Shown here one piece after another: positions 28,106 to 38,434 of a stretch of 64,000 bases of DNA. Numbering within the stretch: position 1 is the stretch's first letter; the number at the start of each line of letters is the position of its first letter. The notes below the pieces were generated by a model. That model was given only the letters and a program-made list of their open reading frames with translations, was not told the DNA's origin and ran no database searches. Location: assembly GCA_945862145.1 (NCBI GenBank), contig CAMAXE010000004.1, positions 62,001 through 126,000 on the forward strand, given 5' to 3'. The stretch is from Klebsiella pneumoniae. Its GTDB lineage: Bacteria; Pseudomonadota; Gammaproteobacteria; Pseudomonadales; UBA5518. The translations under genes were made by a program, and so were the position numbers.

Positions 28106-28514
28106 CGCCACCGGGGATGGGGATCTCGACGACGTTGTCCTTGAAGACCACCACGGCGTCGATATTGGCAATGACGTGGACGCGCGCCTCGTAGTTACCG
28201 TCGATGCGCAGCATGCTCTTGGTCTTTTCGATCTTGAGGCAGGCCTTCTCCTTGTCGCGGCAGACCGCCTGAACGACGTCGATCTGGTTCACGTCGAACT
28301 TGCGCTCGATGGCCAGGCGGATTTCCATGACGGACTTCTGCGCGAGCTCGGGCTCGTTCTGCAACGATTTGATGGTCGACTGCACGGAGAAATTGATCAT
28401 GAAACGAGGCCCGATGGCAACCACGATGGTGAGGCTGAGCCCCACCACCAGCAGCACGAGCAGAATCTGCCATGCCGACATGCCTTGCTGCAGTCTCCTG
28501 CCGGTGTGAGCCAT
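28098..28514 (-). CDS. DUF4845 membrane protein
   Basis: The ATG at 28514 gives 138 residues. The N-terminus QQGMSAWQILLVLLVVG starts a transmembrane helix at about 14-36, followed by a mixed alpha/beta periplasmic domain (QSTIKSLQNEPEL.., VQAVCRDKEKACLKIEKT). The family is found between lepB and rnc in many Gammaproteobacteria, as here. Its role is unknown. The stop overlaps the rnc start by 8 nt. Confidence 0.88.
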   Translation of the reverse strand: MAHTGRRLQQGMSAWQILLVLLVVGLSLTIVVAIGPRFMINFSVQSTIKSLQNEPELAQKSVMEIRLAIERKFDVNQIDVVQAVCRDKEKACLKIEKTKSMLRIDGNYEARVHVIANIDAVVVFKDNVVEIPIPGGGG

Positions 28515-28560
28515 GTGCCTGTGTCCGATTTTGCCGAGTCGAGCAGGAGTGTAGACGCCG

Positions 28561-29400
28561 TCAGCGGATCGTGCCCGCGCGAGAGAAATCCGGGAGACTG
28601 AAGAAACTGTCCCAGTGCATCCAGATGGCAAAAGCCTTGCCGACGACATTGGCCTCGGGTACCTGACCCCAGACGCGGCTGTCGCTGCTGTTGTCGCGGT
28701 TGTCGCCCATCATGAAGTAATGCTCAGGCTCCACCGTGATCTCGAAATTGTCGGGTCCGCTGCGCTGCAACTCCTTGCGCACTACGTGATGCGTGCCACC
28801 CAGATTCTCCTCGAGGATCTGGTAGGTGGGTGCTGCCGGCGGCATCTGCATCATCAGCTCCTGGGGCACCTCCTCGCCGTTCACGTAGAGCACCTTGCCG
28901 CGGTAGGCGATGCGGTCACCCGGCAGGCCGATCACACGCTTGATGAAGTACTCGGGGCGGTTGGGCGGAAAGAACACCATCACGTCACCACGCCGGGGCT
29001 GCCCGAGCTCGATCACCTTGGTGTTCAGCACCGGGAGGCGGATGCCCCAGGTGAACTTGTTGACCAGGATGTAGTCACCCACCAGCAGCGTGGGAACCAT
29101 TGAAGGCGAGGGTATCTGGAACGGCTCGAAGAGGAAGCTGCGCAGCACCAGCACCGCGGCCAGCACCGGCAGGAAGGAACGCGCATATTCCACCACCAGC
29201 GGCTCGCGCAGGGCCCGCGAGGCCTCTGCGGCATAGCCCAACGCATCGGCGGAGCCCTGCTGCTCCCAACCCGGGAAGCGCTGGCGCAGACCTGCATCGC
29301 GCCGGGCCCGGCGCGGCGCGAGCGCAAGGCGATCGAGCAGCCATATGGCGAAGGCAATGGCTGTCAGTACGACCAGTATCAGGGGGTAGTTGATATCCAT
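28561..29400 (-). CDS. lepB: signal peptidase I
   Basis: The protein has 279 residues. Helix 1 is at 5-23 and helix 2 near 76-92. The catalytic serine is Ser100 in PSPSMVPTLL, and the general base is Lys154 in YFIKRVIGLPGD. The C-terminal box GDNRDNSSDSRVWG is present. It removes signal peptides of exported proteins at the periplasmic face. It lies 14 nt after lepA. Confidence 0.95.
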   Translation of the reverse strand: MDINYPLILVVLTAIAFAIWLLDRLALAPRRARRDAGLRQRFPGWEQQGSADALGYAAEASRALREPLVVEYARSFLPVLAAVLVLRSFLFEPFQIPSPSMVPTLLVGDYILVNKFTWGIRLPVLNTKVIELGQPRRGDVMVFFPPNRPEYFIKRVIGLPGDRIAYRGKVLYVNGEEVPQELMMQMPPAAPTYQILEENLGGTHHVVRKELQRSGPDNFEITVEPEHYFMMGDNRDNSSDSRVWGQVPEANVVGKAFAIWMHWDSFFSLPDFSRAGTIR

Positions 29401-29414
29401 GTGTTCCGGATCCG

Positions 29415-31214
29415 TCAGGAGTCGACCTTGAGCACGGCAAGGAAGGCCGACTGCGGAATCTCCACGCGACCGACCTGCTTCATGCGCTTCTTGCCCTCTT
29501 TCTGCTTCTCGAGGAGCTTTTTCTTACGCGTGACGTCGCCGCCGTAACACTTGGCGGTGACGTTCTTACGCAGCGCCTTGACCGTCTGCCGCGCGATGAT
29601 GTGCGAACCGATCGCCGCCTGTATCGCCACGTCGAACATCTGTCGCGGGATCAGCTCGCGCATTTTCTCGACCAGCGCCCGGCCGCGATAATGGGCCTGG
29701 TCGCGGTGCACGATGACCGCCAGCGCATCGACCTTCTCGCTGTTGATCAGCACGTCGAGCTTGACCAGATTGGCGGCCTGAAAACGCTCGAAGCTGTAGT
29801 CGAGGGACCCGTAACCACGGGTAAGCGACTTCAGGCGGTCGAAGAAATCGAGCACCACCTCGGAGAGCGGCAACTCCCAGGTGAGCGAGACCTGCCGACC
29901 GAGAAACTGCATGTCTTTCTGCACGCCGCGCTTCTCGACGCAGAGGGTGATCGCAGCGCCCACGTAGTCCTGCGGCACCAGGATGTTCGCGCGCACGATG
30001 GGCTCGCGCATCTCGGCGACGTGCGCCGGGTCCGGCAACCGCGACGGGTTGTCGACCATCACGATCTCGCCGCGGGTGGTCTCGATCTCGTAGACCACGG
30101 TGGGTGCAGTGGTGATCAGGTCGAGATCGTATTCGCGCTCGAGGCGTTCCTGGATGATCTCCATGTGGAGCATGCCGAGGAATCCGCAGCGGAAACCAAA
30201 ACCCAGCGCGTCCGAGGTCTCAGGCTCGTAGAACAGCGAGGCGTCGTTCAGCGTGAGCTTTGCGAGCGCATCTCTAAAGGACTCGTAATCCTCGGAGTTG
30301 ACCGTGAACACGCCCGCATAGACCTGCGGCTGCACCTTCTTGAATCCCGGCAGTGCGGCCACGCCGGGCGTCTTGTTGTGGGTGAGCGTGTCGCCTACCG
30401 GTGCGCCCTGGATGTCCTTGATCCCGGCCACGATGAAACCCACCTCGCCCGCCCGCAAGACAGTGCGCCGCACGCGCTTGGGGGTGAAAACCCCGACCTG
30501 GTCGACCTCGTGCGCGCGCCCGATGGATTTGGTGATGATTTTCTCGCCCGGTCGCAGCGTCCCGTTCACCACGCGAACCAGCGAAACCACGCCGAGATAG
30601 CTGTCGAACCAGGAATCCACGATGAGCGCCTGAAGCGGGGCATCGGGATCGCCCTTGGGCGGCGGGATGACGCGAACCAGTTCCTCCAGCAACTCGTCCA
30701 CCCCGAGCCCGCTCTTCGCGCTCACGCGGCAGGCATCGGTGGCGTCAATGCCGATGATTTCCTCGATCTCTTTGATGACGCGCTCGGGCTCCGCCTGCGG
30801 CAGATCCATCTTGTTCAGGACCGGGAGAACCTCCAGCCCCTGCTCGATCGCCGTGTAGCAGTTGGCGACGGACTGCGCCTCCACGCCCTGCGCCGCATCG
30901 ACCACCAGCAAGGCACCTTCGCAGGCGGCCAGCGAACGCGAGACTTCGTAGGCAAAGTCCACGTGCCCGGGGGTATCGATGAAATTCAACTGGTACGTCA
31001 GGCCATCGCGCGCGATGTAGTCGAGGGTGACGCTCTGGGCCTTGATGGTGATGCCACGCTCGCGCTCGATGTCCATCGAGTCGAGGACCTGCGCCTGCAT
31101 CTCGCGCTCGCTCAGACCGCCGCAAGCCTGAATGAAGCGATCGGCCAGCGTGGATTTGCCGTGGTCGATGTGAGCGATTATCGAGAAATTACGGATATGG
31201 GAAAGGGCAGTCAC
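29415..31214 (-). CDS. lepA: elongation factor 4 (LepA)
   Basis: The protein has 599 residues, the exact usual length. GTPase motifs are [27 protein letters not shown] and LNKMDLP. The LepA-specific C-terminal domain includes [20 protein letters not shown]. It acts on ribosomes during translation and assembly under stress. The gene follows mucD after a 110-bp gap and is coupled to lepB. Confidence 0.97.
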   Translation of the reverse strand: MTALSHIRNFSIIAHIDHGKSTLADRFIQACGGLSEREMQAQVLDSMDIERERGITIKAQSVTLDYIARDGLTYQLNFIDTPGHVDFAYEVSRSLAACEGALLVVDAAQGVEAQSVANCYTAIEQGLEVLPVLNKMDLPQAEPERVIKEIEEIIGIDATDACRVSAKSGLGVDELLEELVRVIPPPKGDPDAPLQALIVDSWFDSYLGVVSLVRVVNGTLRPGEKIITKSIGRAHEVDQVGVFTPKRVRRTVLRAGEVGFIVAGIKDIQGAPVGDTLTHNKTPGVAALPGFKKVQPQVYAGVFTVNSEDYESFRDALAKLTLNDASLFYEPETSDALGFGFRCGFLGMLHMEIIQERLEREYDLDLITTAPTVVYEIETTRGEIVMVDNPSRLPDPAHVAEMREPIVRANILVPQDYVGAAITLCVEKRGVQKDMQFLGRQVSLTWELPLSEVVLDFFDRLKSLTRGYGSLDYSFERFQAANLVKLDVLINSEKVDALAVIVHRDQAHYRGRALVEKMRELIPRQMFDVAIQAAIGSHIIARQTVKALRKNVTAKCYGGDVTRKKKLLEKQKEGKKRMKQVGRVEIPQSAFLAVLKVDS

Positions 31215-31324
31215 GAGCGCATCACCACATGCCGGAAAGGGAAATCGGCCAGTTCTCTACTCTACGTGAGAGCAGCCCGGCTGACCCCGTTCCGGAGCGC
31301 GCAATACTACCCGAGGGCCAGTCC

Positions 31325-32731
31325 TCACTCCTCGATGCGCAGCGCAATGAAGCCCGCCTGTCCGCCCCGGATCAAGCGCAGCGGCACATGGATGTTCCCC
31401 GGGAGCGCAGCGACGATCGCCTCGAAGTCCGCGGCTTTCCGGACCGGCTCATTGCCCACCTGCGCGATGATGTCGCCCGGCATGAGCCCGGCGCGGGCGG
31501 CCGCCTTACCCGGCGCGACGGTGCGCACGACCACGCCGCCAGCAAGCCGCATGCGGGCTTTCTGCTGATCACTCAAGTCCTCCACCTCGAGGCCGATGCG
31601 GTCTCCGGCCCCGCCCGCGGCGGCGACATCCTGCGGCTCGTCGCCCGCGAGTTTCCCGACCTGCACATCAAGGGTGCGCGGCTTGCCCTCGCGGAAGAGC
31701 TTCACCGCGACGCGGGTGCCTGGCTTGATGAGGCCGACGGCATGCGGCAGATCGGCGGATTCACCGACTTCCCGACCATCAAGCTCGACGATCACGTCAC
31801 CGATCTTGATGCCGGCCTTCTCGGCCGGGCCGCCGGGTTCCAACTGGGAGATCAGGGCTCCCATCGGGCGGTCGAGACCGAAGCTCTCGGCGAGGTTGCG
31901 ATCGACATCCTGGATGCCTACACCCAGCCAGCCACGGACCACGGCACCGGTCTCGCGCAGCTGCTGCGCCACATCGCGTGCGACCTCGACGGGAATGGCG
32001 AAGGACAAGCCGATCGAGCCACCCGAGCGCGTGTAGATCTGCGAGTTGATGCCAATCACCTCCCCTTTCAGGTTGAACAGCGGCCCCCCCGAGTTACCGG
32101 GGTTGATGGCAACATCGGTCTGTATGAACGGCACGTAGTTGTCACCGGTCTCGGTCGGGAGGCTGCGACCGCGTGCACTGACGATGCCTGCGCTCACCGA
32201 GTAGTCGAGTCCGAAGGGCGAGCCGATGGCCACCACCCACTCACCAGCCTCTACGGCCTCGGAGTCACCCAGCGTGACTGCCTGCAGACCCGTCGCATCG
32301 ATTTTGAGCAGCGCTATATCGCTGCGCTTGTCACTGCCGATCACCTTGGCCTCGAATTCGCGACGGTCATTGAGCCGGACCGTCACCGAGTCGGCACCGT
32401 CGACTACGTGATGATTGGTGAGGACGTACCCATCTGGCGAGGTGATGAACCCCGAGCCCATGGCCTGACGCTCGCGCGGTTCGCGCTGGCCGCGCTGCTC
32501 CAGGAGGTGGCGAAAGATATCGGGCAACTGTTCGAGCTGGCGGGGGTCGATGTCCTGTGGCACGCCGCCCGGCCCCTGCTGCGCACGCTGTGTGCTCAGA
32601 ATTTTTACGACCGCACCGGAATTCTGGCGAACGATCTGCCTGAAGTCCGGCAGATCGGCGGCCTGCAACGGAGCAGCAGAGAGCCAGGCAAAGGCGAACA
32701 CAGCGACGACAACAGACCAGACACGCTTCAT
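31325..32731 (-). CDS. mucD: periplasmic serine protease MucD/DegP family
   Basis: The ATG at 32731 gives 468 residues with a signal peptide ending at AAPLQA (residue 24). The trypsin-like triad is His108 in NHHVV, Asp138 in SDIALLK and Ser214 in GNSGGPLF. Two PDZ domains follow (about 255-345 and 365-460). It degrades or refolds misfolded envelope proteins and feeds back on sigma-E. It is fourth in the rpoE-rseA-rseB-mucD order known from Pseudomonas. Confidence 0.95.
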   Translation of the reverse strand: MKRVWSVVVAVFAFAWLSAAPLQAADLPDFRQIVRQNSGAVVKILSTQRAQQGPGGVPQDIDPRQLEQLPDIFRHLLEQRGQREPRERQAMGSGFITSPDGYVLTNHHVVDGADSVTVRLNDRREFEAKVIGSDKRSDIALLKIDATGLQAVTLGDSEAVEAGEWVVAIGSPFGLDYSVSAGIVSARGRSLPTETGDNYVPFIQTDVAINPGNSGGPLFNLKGEVIGINSQIYTRSGGSIGLSFAIPVEVARDVAQQLRETGAVVRGWLGVGIQDVDRNLAESFGLDRPMGALISQLEPGGPAEKAGIKIGDVIVELDGREVGESADLPHAVGLIKPGTRVAVKLFREGKPRTLDVQVGKLAGDEPQDVAAAGGAGDRIGLEVEDLSDQQKARMRLAGGVVVRTVAPGKAAARAGLMPGDIIAQVGNEPVRKAADFEAIVAALPGNIHVPLRLIRGGQAGFIALRIEE

Positions 32732-32763
32732 GGCGACTCCGTAAAAGGGGAACAAAAAGGGAC

Positions 32764-33696
32764 TCAGGGGGCGGCGAAACTCACGGCGTTGGCAACCAGA
32801 CGAGCGGTTTCGGGAGGAATCTCGCCGACCACCGTGACTACGCCCTCGGGCAGCCGCGGGGTCACATAGGCAACGGTGGCCCCCTGTGCGGCCTGGCCCG
32901 GGCCCGTCACGTCGGCGTCGGACTGGTGTTCGACAAAGACACTGAACACCGCAAGGCCGTCGGTGAACATACGGGTCTCGACCTCCCGGCCGGAGTCGCC
33001 CTGGCGGCGCTCGCGGGCGCTCTCGGCAAAGCCCGCAGGCAGCCAGGACACGCTCCAGGAAAAACGCCCCGCCTCATCGTCGCGCGAGACGGCATGCGAG
33101 GTATCGATCCGTTCGCCGGGCGTAGCGATAGACATTTCAGCCGCCGGACTGGCTCCACCAACCACCAGCTCGACGAACTGGACACGCTCAAGCACCCGGC
33201 CCGCGCCATCGGTGGTCTCGGCCTTCAGCGGCAGCGCGCTGTCGACGTCGAGGACCAAGGTCATGCCATAGCGGTAGGGGTCACGCGGGCTGATTCGCAG
33301 GCGCCGGCCCTCGCGGCTGGCGATACGCTCGGTGCCATCCATCTCCACGGCATAGAACTGCGCGATCCCGGGGTTCGACAGCGATGCAGCCGCAGCCGGT
33401 GACGACAACAGCCGGTGGCCGGCATGCTCGCAGTCGAGCGGGTGCTGCATCCGCAGGAACTCCCGGCCTGCGCCGTCCAGATCCTGCAGTCGCTCCTGCT
33501 CCACACCATCAACAACGGTGTGCACGATGCGCGCAGAACTGGTGCGCTGCCCTTCCTGATACGTGAATATGCCGTGGTAGTTGGTTCCGCGCACGTTGCG
33601 GGCCATGAGCTCCAGCAGCGGAAAGGCCGCTTCCTCGGCAAACGCGGCACTGGTACCAAGCAGCAGGGAGAGCGCGCCGCAGACCCGGGCCTTCAT
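32764..33696 (-). CDS. rseB: sigma-E regulatory protein RseB/MucB
   Basis: The ATG at 33696 gives 310 residues with a signal peptide ending near SAAFA. The N-terminal LolA-like domain includes NYHGIFTYQEGQRTSSARIVH and the segment LQDLDGAGREFLR. The C-terminal domain starts near FSWSVSWLPAGF. RseB binds the periplasmic part of RseA and blocks its cleavage until mislocalised lipids or proteins appear. It starts 4 nt after rseA. Confidence 0.92.
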   Translation of the reverse strand: MKARVCGALSLLLGTSAAFAEEAAFPLLELMARNVRGTNYHGIFTYQEGQRTSSARIVHTVVDGVEQERLQDLDGAGREFLRMQHPLDCEHAGHRLLSSPAAAASLSNPGIAQFYAVEMDGTERIASREGRRLRISPRDPYRYGMTLVLDVDSALPLKAETTDGAGRVLERVQFVELVVGGASPAAEMSIATPGERIDTSHAVSRDDEAGRFSWSVSWLPAGFAESARERRQGDSGREVETRMFTDGLAVFSVFVEHQSDADVTGPGQAAQGATVAYVTPRLPEGVVTVVGEIPPETARLVANAVSFAAP

Positions 33697-33700
33697 GGGC

Positions 33701-34345
33701 TCAGGGCCGCTCGGAGGAATCGACACGAACAAAGGGGATCATGCCTTGCGGGCCATTGAAGGATGCGTTCTGGGCGTGATCGAGCATGAACATCCGGAGC
33801 CTGAGCTCTGCGGCACGGTCGGCGCCGGAACCGGCCGGCGGCAGCGGCGAACCGAGGCCCACAGGCATCGCACCGCCGCGCGCCACCATGGGCACCATGG
33901 CCGGCGCACCGAGACTGCCCAAGGCCATTCCCGAGGCCGCCACGGCGTTACCGGCAGATCCCGCGGGAGAATCCGCGTCCGCGAGCATGTGGGCACCAAG
34001 CACCGTCACAAGGCAGACCGAGGCCGCAACAGCGGCGCCACCGGCCCAAGTGCGCCAGCGGGCCACAGCCCCAGAGGCAGCCAGAGGCGCCTCGTCGTGC
34101 AAGGCCGCCAGAACGGCGGCCGTCAGCTCAGGCGGACACAGGGTGGAGGCCTCGCGACACATGAGCGTGCGCACCGTGTAATGGCGCTCGACAAGACCCC
34201 GGACCTCCAGGTCTGCAAGGGAGTCGAGCAGACGCCGGATTTCAAAATCGCTCGCCTCGCCATCGACGAGGGCCGAGACCATCTCTCGCAGGGGTTCTGT
34301 CGTTCTGGCCAAAGCGTGCTCGCCTCCCGGTTCGTTACCCTTCAT
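33701..34345 (-). CDS. rseA: anti-sigma-E factor RseA/MucA
   Basis: The ATG at 34345 has a strong GGAGGAGG site upstream; 214 residues. The cytoplasmic anti-sigma domain has LREMVSALVDGEASDFEIRR, the usual RseA_N pattern. One transmembrane helix lies near 100-120 (GGAAVAASVCLVTVLGAHML). The periplasmic part is Gly/Ala/Pro/Met-rich and longer than average. It holds RpoE inactive until cleaved by DegS and RseP. Confidence 0.9.
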   Translation of the reverse strand: MKGNEPGGEHALARTTEPLREMVSALVDGEASDFEIRRLLDSLADLEVRGLVERHYTVRTLMCREASTLCPPELTAAVLAALHDEAPLAASGAVARWRTWAGGAAVAASVCLVTVLGAHMLADADSPAGSAGNAVAASGMALGSLGAPAMVPMVARGGAMPVGLGSPLPPAGSGADRAAELRLRMFMLDHAQNASFNGPQGMIPFVRVDSSERP

Positions 34346-34364
34346 CGGATACCTCCTCCACGAA

Positions 34365-34952
34365 TTAGTTCCCTGGCAGCAAGGGAAGAATGTCCGCGTC
34401 CACAGCCTCACGCGCCCGGAAGATCCGGGAGCGCACGGTGCCGACCGGGCATTGCATCGCCGCGGCGATCTCTTCGTAACTCAAGCCGTCAAATTCGCGC
34501 AGGGTGAGTGCGACCCGCAGGTCCTCCGGCAGGCGGCGTATCGCCTCTTCGATGGCCTGGCGCAACTGCTCGGTCATCAGCTGGCTTTCCGGGTCGTCGA
34601 TGTCGCGCAGCGCCCAGCCCCCATCGACATGCTCGGCATCCTCGATGTCGATATCCGCGCCGGGCGGTCGGCGCGAGCGCGAGACCAGATAATTCTTGGC
34701 GGTGTTGATCGCGATCCGGTAGAGCCAGGTGTAGAACGCGCTCTCGCCGCGAAAGGAGCCGAGCGCCCGGTAGGCCTTGATGAAGGCCTCCTGCACGACA
34801 TCCTGCACCTCGTCGGGATCGCGCACGAAGCGCGATGCGAGGGAATGGATGCGGTGGCGGTATTTGAGGAACAGCAGATCAAAGGCGCGCCGGTCGCCCT
34901 GCTGCACGCGAACGACGAGCTGCGCGTCGCTGTCGTCGGCGGACAGCATCAT
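34365..34952 (-). CDS. rpoE: RNA polymerase sigma-E factor (RpoE/AlgU)
   Basis: The protein has 195 residues. Region 2 includes DLLFLKYRHRIHSLASRFV and EVQDVVQEAFIKAYRAL, and region 4 ends in LSYEEIAAAMQCPVGTVRSR, one residue over the usual helix-turn-helix. It directs envelope-stress promoters. It is divergent from nadB as in Pseudomonas. I looked for an autoregulatory GGAACTT..TCTGA promoter in the 199-bp gap and did not find a convincing one. Confidence 0.96.
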   Translation of the reverse strand: MMLSADDSDAQLVVRVQQGDRRAFDLLFLKYRHRIHSLASRFVRDPDEVQDVVQEAFIKAYRALGSFRGESAFYTWLYRIAINTAKNYLVSRSRRPPGADIDIEDAEHVDGGWALRDIDDPESQLMTEQLRQAIEEAIRRLPEDLRVALTLREFDGLSYEEIAAAMQCPVGTVRSRIFRAREAVDADILPLLPGN

Positions 34953-35151
34953 GCCCGCATGCCGGGCATGGATGTCTCGGGGCGCACCGGCTCGGTGGAC
35001 ATGCGGCGGCCCGACTCCCCGGGATGATGTAACACTACGACTATACGGCCTGCGGCAGACCCCGAAAAGGCCGGAATCCCTACGCTAAACGCGGAATCGC
35101 GCAGGTGGCAGCGCTGTGCTATGTTCCGGCCTCTTTCCAGCGGTCCACTCC

Positions 35152-36726
35152 ATGCCACGGCGATACTCCCACGATGTACTGGTGATAGGCAGCGGTGCTG
35201 CAGGATTGAGTGTCGCGATCCAGATTGCAGCGCACGCCCGCGTGGCGGTCATCTGCAAGGGCAAATTAGACGAGGGCTCCACAGCCTGGGCGCAAGGTGG
35301 CATCGCCGCGGTGCTCGATGACACCGACAGCATCGACGCCCATGTGGAAGACACGCTCCGCGCAGGCGCCGGGCTCTGCCATGAGGATGTGGTCCGCTTC
35401 ACCGTGAGCCACAGCCGCGAGAGCATCCAGTGGCTGGTCGATCTGGGCGTCGGCTTCACCAAACTGGTCACGCCCGATGGCAACGAGGATTTCCACCTCA
35501 CCATGGAAGGTGGGCACAGCCACCGCCGCATCATCCATGCAGCCGACGCCACGGGTCGGGCGGTCTCCGACACCCTGAGCGGGCAGGTCCGCCGCCACGA
35601 ATCGATCGAAGTCTTCGAGCAGCACATCGCCGTCAACCTGATAACCCGTGACGGGCGGTGCTGCGGGGCCTACGTGCTGGACATCGAGAAAAATTCCGTC
35701 GATCTGTTCGCGGCACCTTTCGTGGTGCTGGCCACGGGCGGCGCGAGCAAGGCCTATCTCTACACCACCAACCCCGATACCGCGACGGGCGACGGGATCG
35801 CCATGGCCTGGCGGGCCGGATGCCGCGTGGCCAACCTCGAGTTCAACCAGTTCCATCCCACCTGTCTCTATCATCCGCGAGCCAAGAGCTTTCTGGTGTC
35901 CGAGGCGGTGCGCGGCGAGGGCGGCGTGCTGCGCCTGCCGGGTGGGGAGCGCTTCATGGATCGCTTCCACCCGCAGGCCGAACTCGCCCCGCGCGACATC
36001 GTTGCCCGCGCCATCGACCACGAGATGAAGCGCCTGGGCATCGACTGCGTCTACCTCGATATCACGCACAAGGGCGAGGCATTTATCCGCGAGCACTTCC
36101 CGACCATCCATTCCCGCTGCCTGGAGCTTGGGTTCGACATGTCACGCGAGGCGCTGCCGGTGGTGCCGGCTGCGCACTACACCTGCGGCGGCGTGCTTAT
36201 AGACTTGCAGGGCCAAACCGATGTGCCCGGTCTGTACGCGGCCGGCGAGACGGCGTTCACGGGTTTGCATGGCGCCAACCGCATGGCCAGCAACTCGCTG
36301 CTCGAGTGTTTCGTGTTCGCGCGCGCCGCGGCGCAGAGCATCGCCGCGCAACTCGGCACGGTCTCGTCACCGGCCGGGATACCCGACTGGGATGCCTCGC
36401 AGGTGCGCGATTCCGACGAGGATGTGGTGATCTCGCACAACTGGGACGAGTTGCGCCGCTTCATGTGGGATTACGTCGGCATCGTACGGACCACCAAACG
36501 GCTGCGACGCGCCCAGAACCGCGCCCAACTGCTGCAACTGGAGATCGCCGAGTACTACAGCAACTACCGCATCACCGCGGATCTGGTGGAGTTGCGCAAC
36601 CTGGCGCTGGTGGCCGAGCTGATCATCGCCAGCGCCCTCGAGCGACGCGAGAGCCGTGGCCTGCACTACACGCTCGATTACCCGCACACCTCAGCGCAGG
36701 CCCTCGACACCATCCTGGCGCCCTGA
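35152..36726 (+). CDS. nadB: L-aspartate oxidase
   Basis: The ATG at 35152 gives 524 residues. The FAD-binding motif is [17 protein letters not shown], and the family motif [15 protein letters not shown] follows at about 40-56. The active-site region [16 protein letters not shown] and [13 protein letters not shown] are intact. It oxidises aspartate to iminoaspartate for NAD synthesis. The last 36 bases overlap the convergent ygfX gene. Confidence 0.95.
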   Translation: MPRRYSHDVLVIGSGAAGLSVAIQIAAHARVAVICKGKLDEGSTAWAQGGIAAVLDDTDSIDAHVEDTLRAGAGLCHEDVVRFTVSHSRESIQWLVDLGVGFTKLVTPDGNEDFHLTMEGGHSHRRIIHAADATGRAVSDTLSGQVRRHESIEVFEQHIAVNLITRDGRCCGAYVLDIEKNSVDLFAAPFVVLATGGASKAYLYTTNPDTATGDGIAMAWRAGCRVANLEFNQFHPTCLYHPRAKSFLVSEAVRGEGGVLRLPGGERFMDRFHPQAELAPRDIVARAIDHEMKRLGIDCVYLDITHKGEAFIREHFPTIHSRCLELGFDMSREALPVVPAAHYTCGGVLIDLQGQTDVPGLYAAGETAFTGLHGANRMASNSLLECFVFARAAAQSIAAQLGTVSSPAGIPDWDASQVRDSDEDVVISHNWDELRRFMWDYVGIVRTTKRLRRAQNRAQLLQLEIAEYYSNYRITADLVELRNLALVAELIIASALERRESRGLHYTLDYPHTSAQALDTILAP

Positions 36727-37134
36727 GCGCCCCTCGCACAGTCGCAGCCGCGTCCGCAGCCGACGCAGGTCTGCGTGCATGGCCGAATCGGGCAACAGCA
36801 CCAGCGACCTCACCCCATCGGCGCAGCGCAATCGCAGCACGACCATCCACGACCACACCGTACTGTCAGGCAGCAGGGCCACGGCCTGTGACTCGCCATC
36901 ACGCCGCAGACTCCAGACGCCCGCCCGCGTCTCGAGAGCGAGTTCACCGCGCCACCACGCCGCAGGCCAGGCCCGCAGCAGACTGAAGAGCACGAGCAAG
37001 GCAAGTACCGCACGCAACCAATCGGGAAGGTTTGCGCACCAGGGTGCGACGAGGGCGGCCCCGTGCAGCAACAGCAACGCGAGCAGCAGCAGCCGCGAGG
37101 GGCTAAGGGGTATGCGCAGTTCGGGCCCGTCCAT
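36691..37134 (-). CDS. ygfX: YgfX-like inner-membrane protein
   Basis: The protein has 147 residues with two adjacent transmembrane helices at about 14-33 and 40-56, then a beta-rich cytoplasmic domain ([38 protein letters not shown]). This layout and the position directly after sdhE match YgfX/CptA. E. coli work reported toxin activity towards FtsZ/MreB; elsewhere its role is unclear. The start overlaps sdhE by 32 nt and the end overlaps nadB on the other strand. Confidence 0.78.
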   Translation of the reverse strand: MDGPELRIPLSPSRLLLLALLLLHGAALVAPWCANLPDWLRAVLALLVLFSLLRAWPAAWWRGELALETRAGVWSLRRDGESQAVALLPDSTVWSWMVVLRLRCADGVRSLVLLPDSAMHADLRRLRTRLRLCEGRSGRQDGVEGLR

Positions 37135-37372
37135 AGGCCAGGATGCTCTCCACGATGGCGTCGATTAAGGGGTCGGGGGCCGCAGCCCGGTGCATCAGCC
37201 AGTCGAAGATATCGGTGTCCTCGGCCTCCAGCAAGCGGCGGTAAGTAAATTGTTCGGCCGGCGCGAGCCCGGGGTACCGGAACTCCGCGAAGGGCATCAG
37301 CGCGAGATCGAGTTCGAGCATGCCGCGGCGACTGTGCCAATAGACGCGCCGATTCTCTGCAGACGTATCCAT
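37103..37372 (-). CDS. sdhE: succinate dehydrogenase assembly factor SdhE
   Basis: The ATG at 37372 gives 89 residues. The key motif RRGMLELDL near residues 16-24 is the flavinylation motif of SdhE/YgfY, followed by YRRLLEAEDTDIFDWLM. It helps attach FAD covalently to SdhA and FrdA. It is divergent from ygfZ with 69 bp between starts. Confidence 0.93.
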   Translation of the reverse strand: MDTSAENRRVYWHSRRGMLELDLALMPFAEFRYPGLAPAEQFTYRRLLEAEDTDIFDWLMHRAAAPDPLIDAIVESILAYGRARTAHTP

Positions 37373-37441
37373 GGCAGACGGGCTCCGGGAAGTCATGAAA
37401 CGTGGCTATTATACGAGCGTCGCTGTCCTCCGGGCCTGTAC

Positions 37442-38365
37442 ATGACCGATCTTGCACCCATCTCTGCAACAGCATGCCTGATACCCCTCGAGAGCTACGG
37501 ATTCCTGTCTGTCGAGGGGGCGCGCGCTGCGGAGTTCCTCCAAGGACAGTTCACCTGCGACCTGCGCCAGGCGAGCGCGGAGCACGCGATCGGCGGGGCC
37601 TGGTGCACACCCAAGGGCCGTGTGCTTTGCAGCTTCCTGCTGTGGCAGGTCTCGCCCGAGCAGGTGCTGCTGCGGCTGCGTGCAGATCTGCTGCAGTCAA
37701 CCCTTGAGCAGCTATCCCGGTACGGAGCACTCTCGCGGGTGCGCATTGTCGAGGCACCGATGCGTTGCCTCGGCATCCTCGGCGAGCCCTCCACCGCAGC
37801 CCGGGCAGCGCTAGCGCAAACCTGGCCCGCCGAGGCCAGCCATCTCACACCCGTGGAGGGCGGTGTGTTGCTCCGGGCCGACGCCGCCGGTCAGCGCCAC
37901 GAACTCTGGCTCGATCCGCAGGCCGCGGCGCAGTGGGCCGGGCGTCTGGGCGAATTGCTCCCCGGTGGCAGCGAGAGCGACTGGCGCCTTGCGCTGGTGC
38001 GTGCGGATGCCGCGGAGATCCAGGCGGCCACCCGCGAAATCTTCCTGCCGCAGATGCTGCGCTACGACACCAGCGGCAGCGTGAGCTTCCGCAAGGGCTG
38101 CTACACGGGACAGGAGATCGTGGCGCGCACGCATTACAAGGGAGGCGTCAAGCGTCACCTGCAACGCCTGACAGGCGCCGCGAGCCCGCCGCCCCCGGGC
38201 AGCAGTCTGAGCGCGGGCACCCAGCCTGCGGGAACCGTGGTCGAGTCGGCGCCGGACGGGCGTGGTGGCTGCGAGGTGCTTGCCGTACTGGCCGACGACC
38301 TCGCAACCGGACCCTCGGGGGCCTTCCTGAGCGAGGCCGGAGACACACTGCGTTTGCCGCCCTGA
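37442..38365 (+). CDS. ygfZ: folate-binding Fe-S cluster protein YgfZ
   Basis: The ATG at 37442 gives 307 residues. The family signature KGCYTGQEIVAR lies near residue 220, and the N-terminal part LSVEGARAAEFLQGQFTCDL matches the aminomethyltransferase-like fold. It supports Fe-S enzyme repair and maturation with tetrahydrofolate. It stands in the usual sdhE/nadB neighbourhood. Confidence 0.93.
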   Translation: MTDLAPISATACLIPLESYGFLSVEGARAAEFLQGQFTCDLRQASAEHAIGGAWCTPKGRVLCSFLLWQVSPEQVLLRLRADLLQSTLEQLSRYGALSRVRIVEAPMRCLGILGEPSTAARAALAQTWPAEASHLTPVEGGVLLRADAAGQRHELWLDPQAAAQWAGRLGELLPGGSESDWRLALVRADAAEIQAATREIFLPQMLRYDTSGSVSFRKGCYTGQEIVARTHYKGGVKRHLQRLTGAASPPPPGSSLSAGTQPAGTVVESAPDGRGGCEVLAVLADDLATGPSGAFLSEAGDTLRLPP

Positions 38366-38383
38366 CAACCGGATGGGTATGAT
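38354..38383 (+). promoter_or_regulatory. putative sigma-70 promoter of the HDOD gene
   Basis: TTGCCG at 38354-38359 and TATGAT at 38378-38383 are separated by 18 nt. The second element lies about 50 nt before the ATG at 38435 and past the ygfZ stop. The -10 match is good and the -35 fair. Confidence 0.4.
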
Positions 38384-38434
38384 CTCGGCGCGTGCTGCGC
38401 CTTCCTTGGCCAGCAACGCCCAAAGGAGATGCCC

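Noticed and set aside
29601-31568. 655-codon plus-strand frame opposite lepA
   Set aside because: His/Asp/Val-rich antisense of a highly conserved gene; no ribosome site and no domain.
31229-32869. 546-codon plus-strand frame opposite mucD
   Set aside because: Antisense of a gene with a complete catalytic triad; no recognisable domain.
34953-35151. Possible sigma-E autoregulatory promoter before rpoE
   Set aside because: No pair close to GGAACTT and TCTGA with correct spacing was found.
36691-37372. ygfX-sdhE as a true toxin-antitoxin pair (CptAB)
   Set aside because: SdhE has its flavinylation motif and the usual nadB/ygfZ neighbourhood, so assembly-factor function is the better reading.
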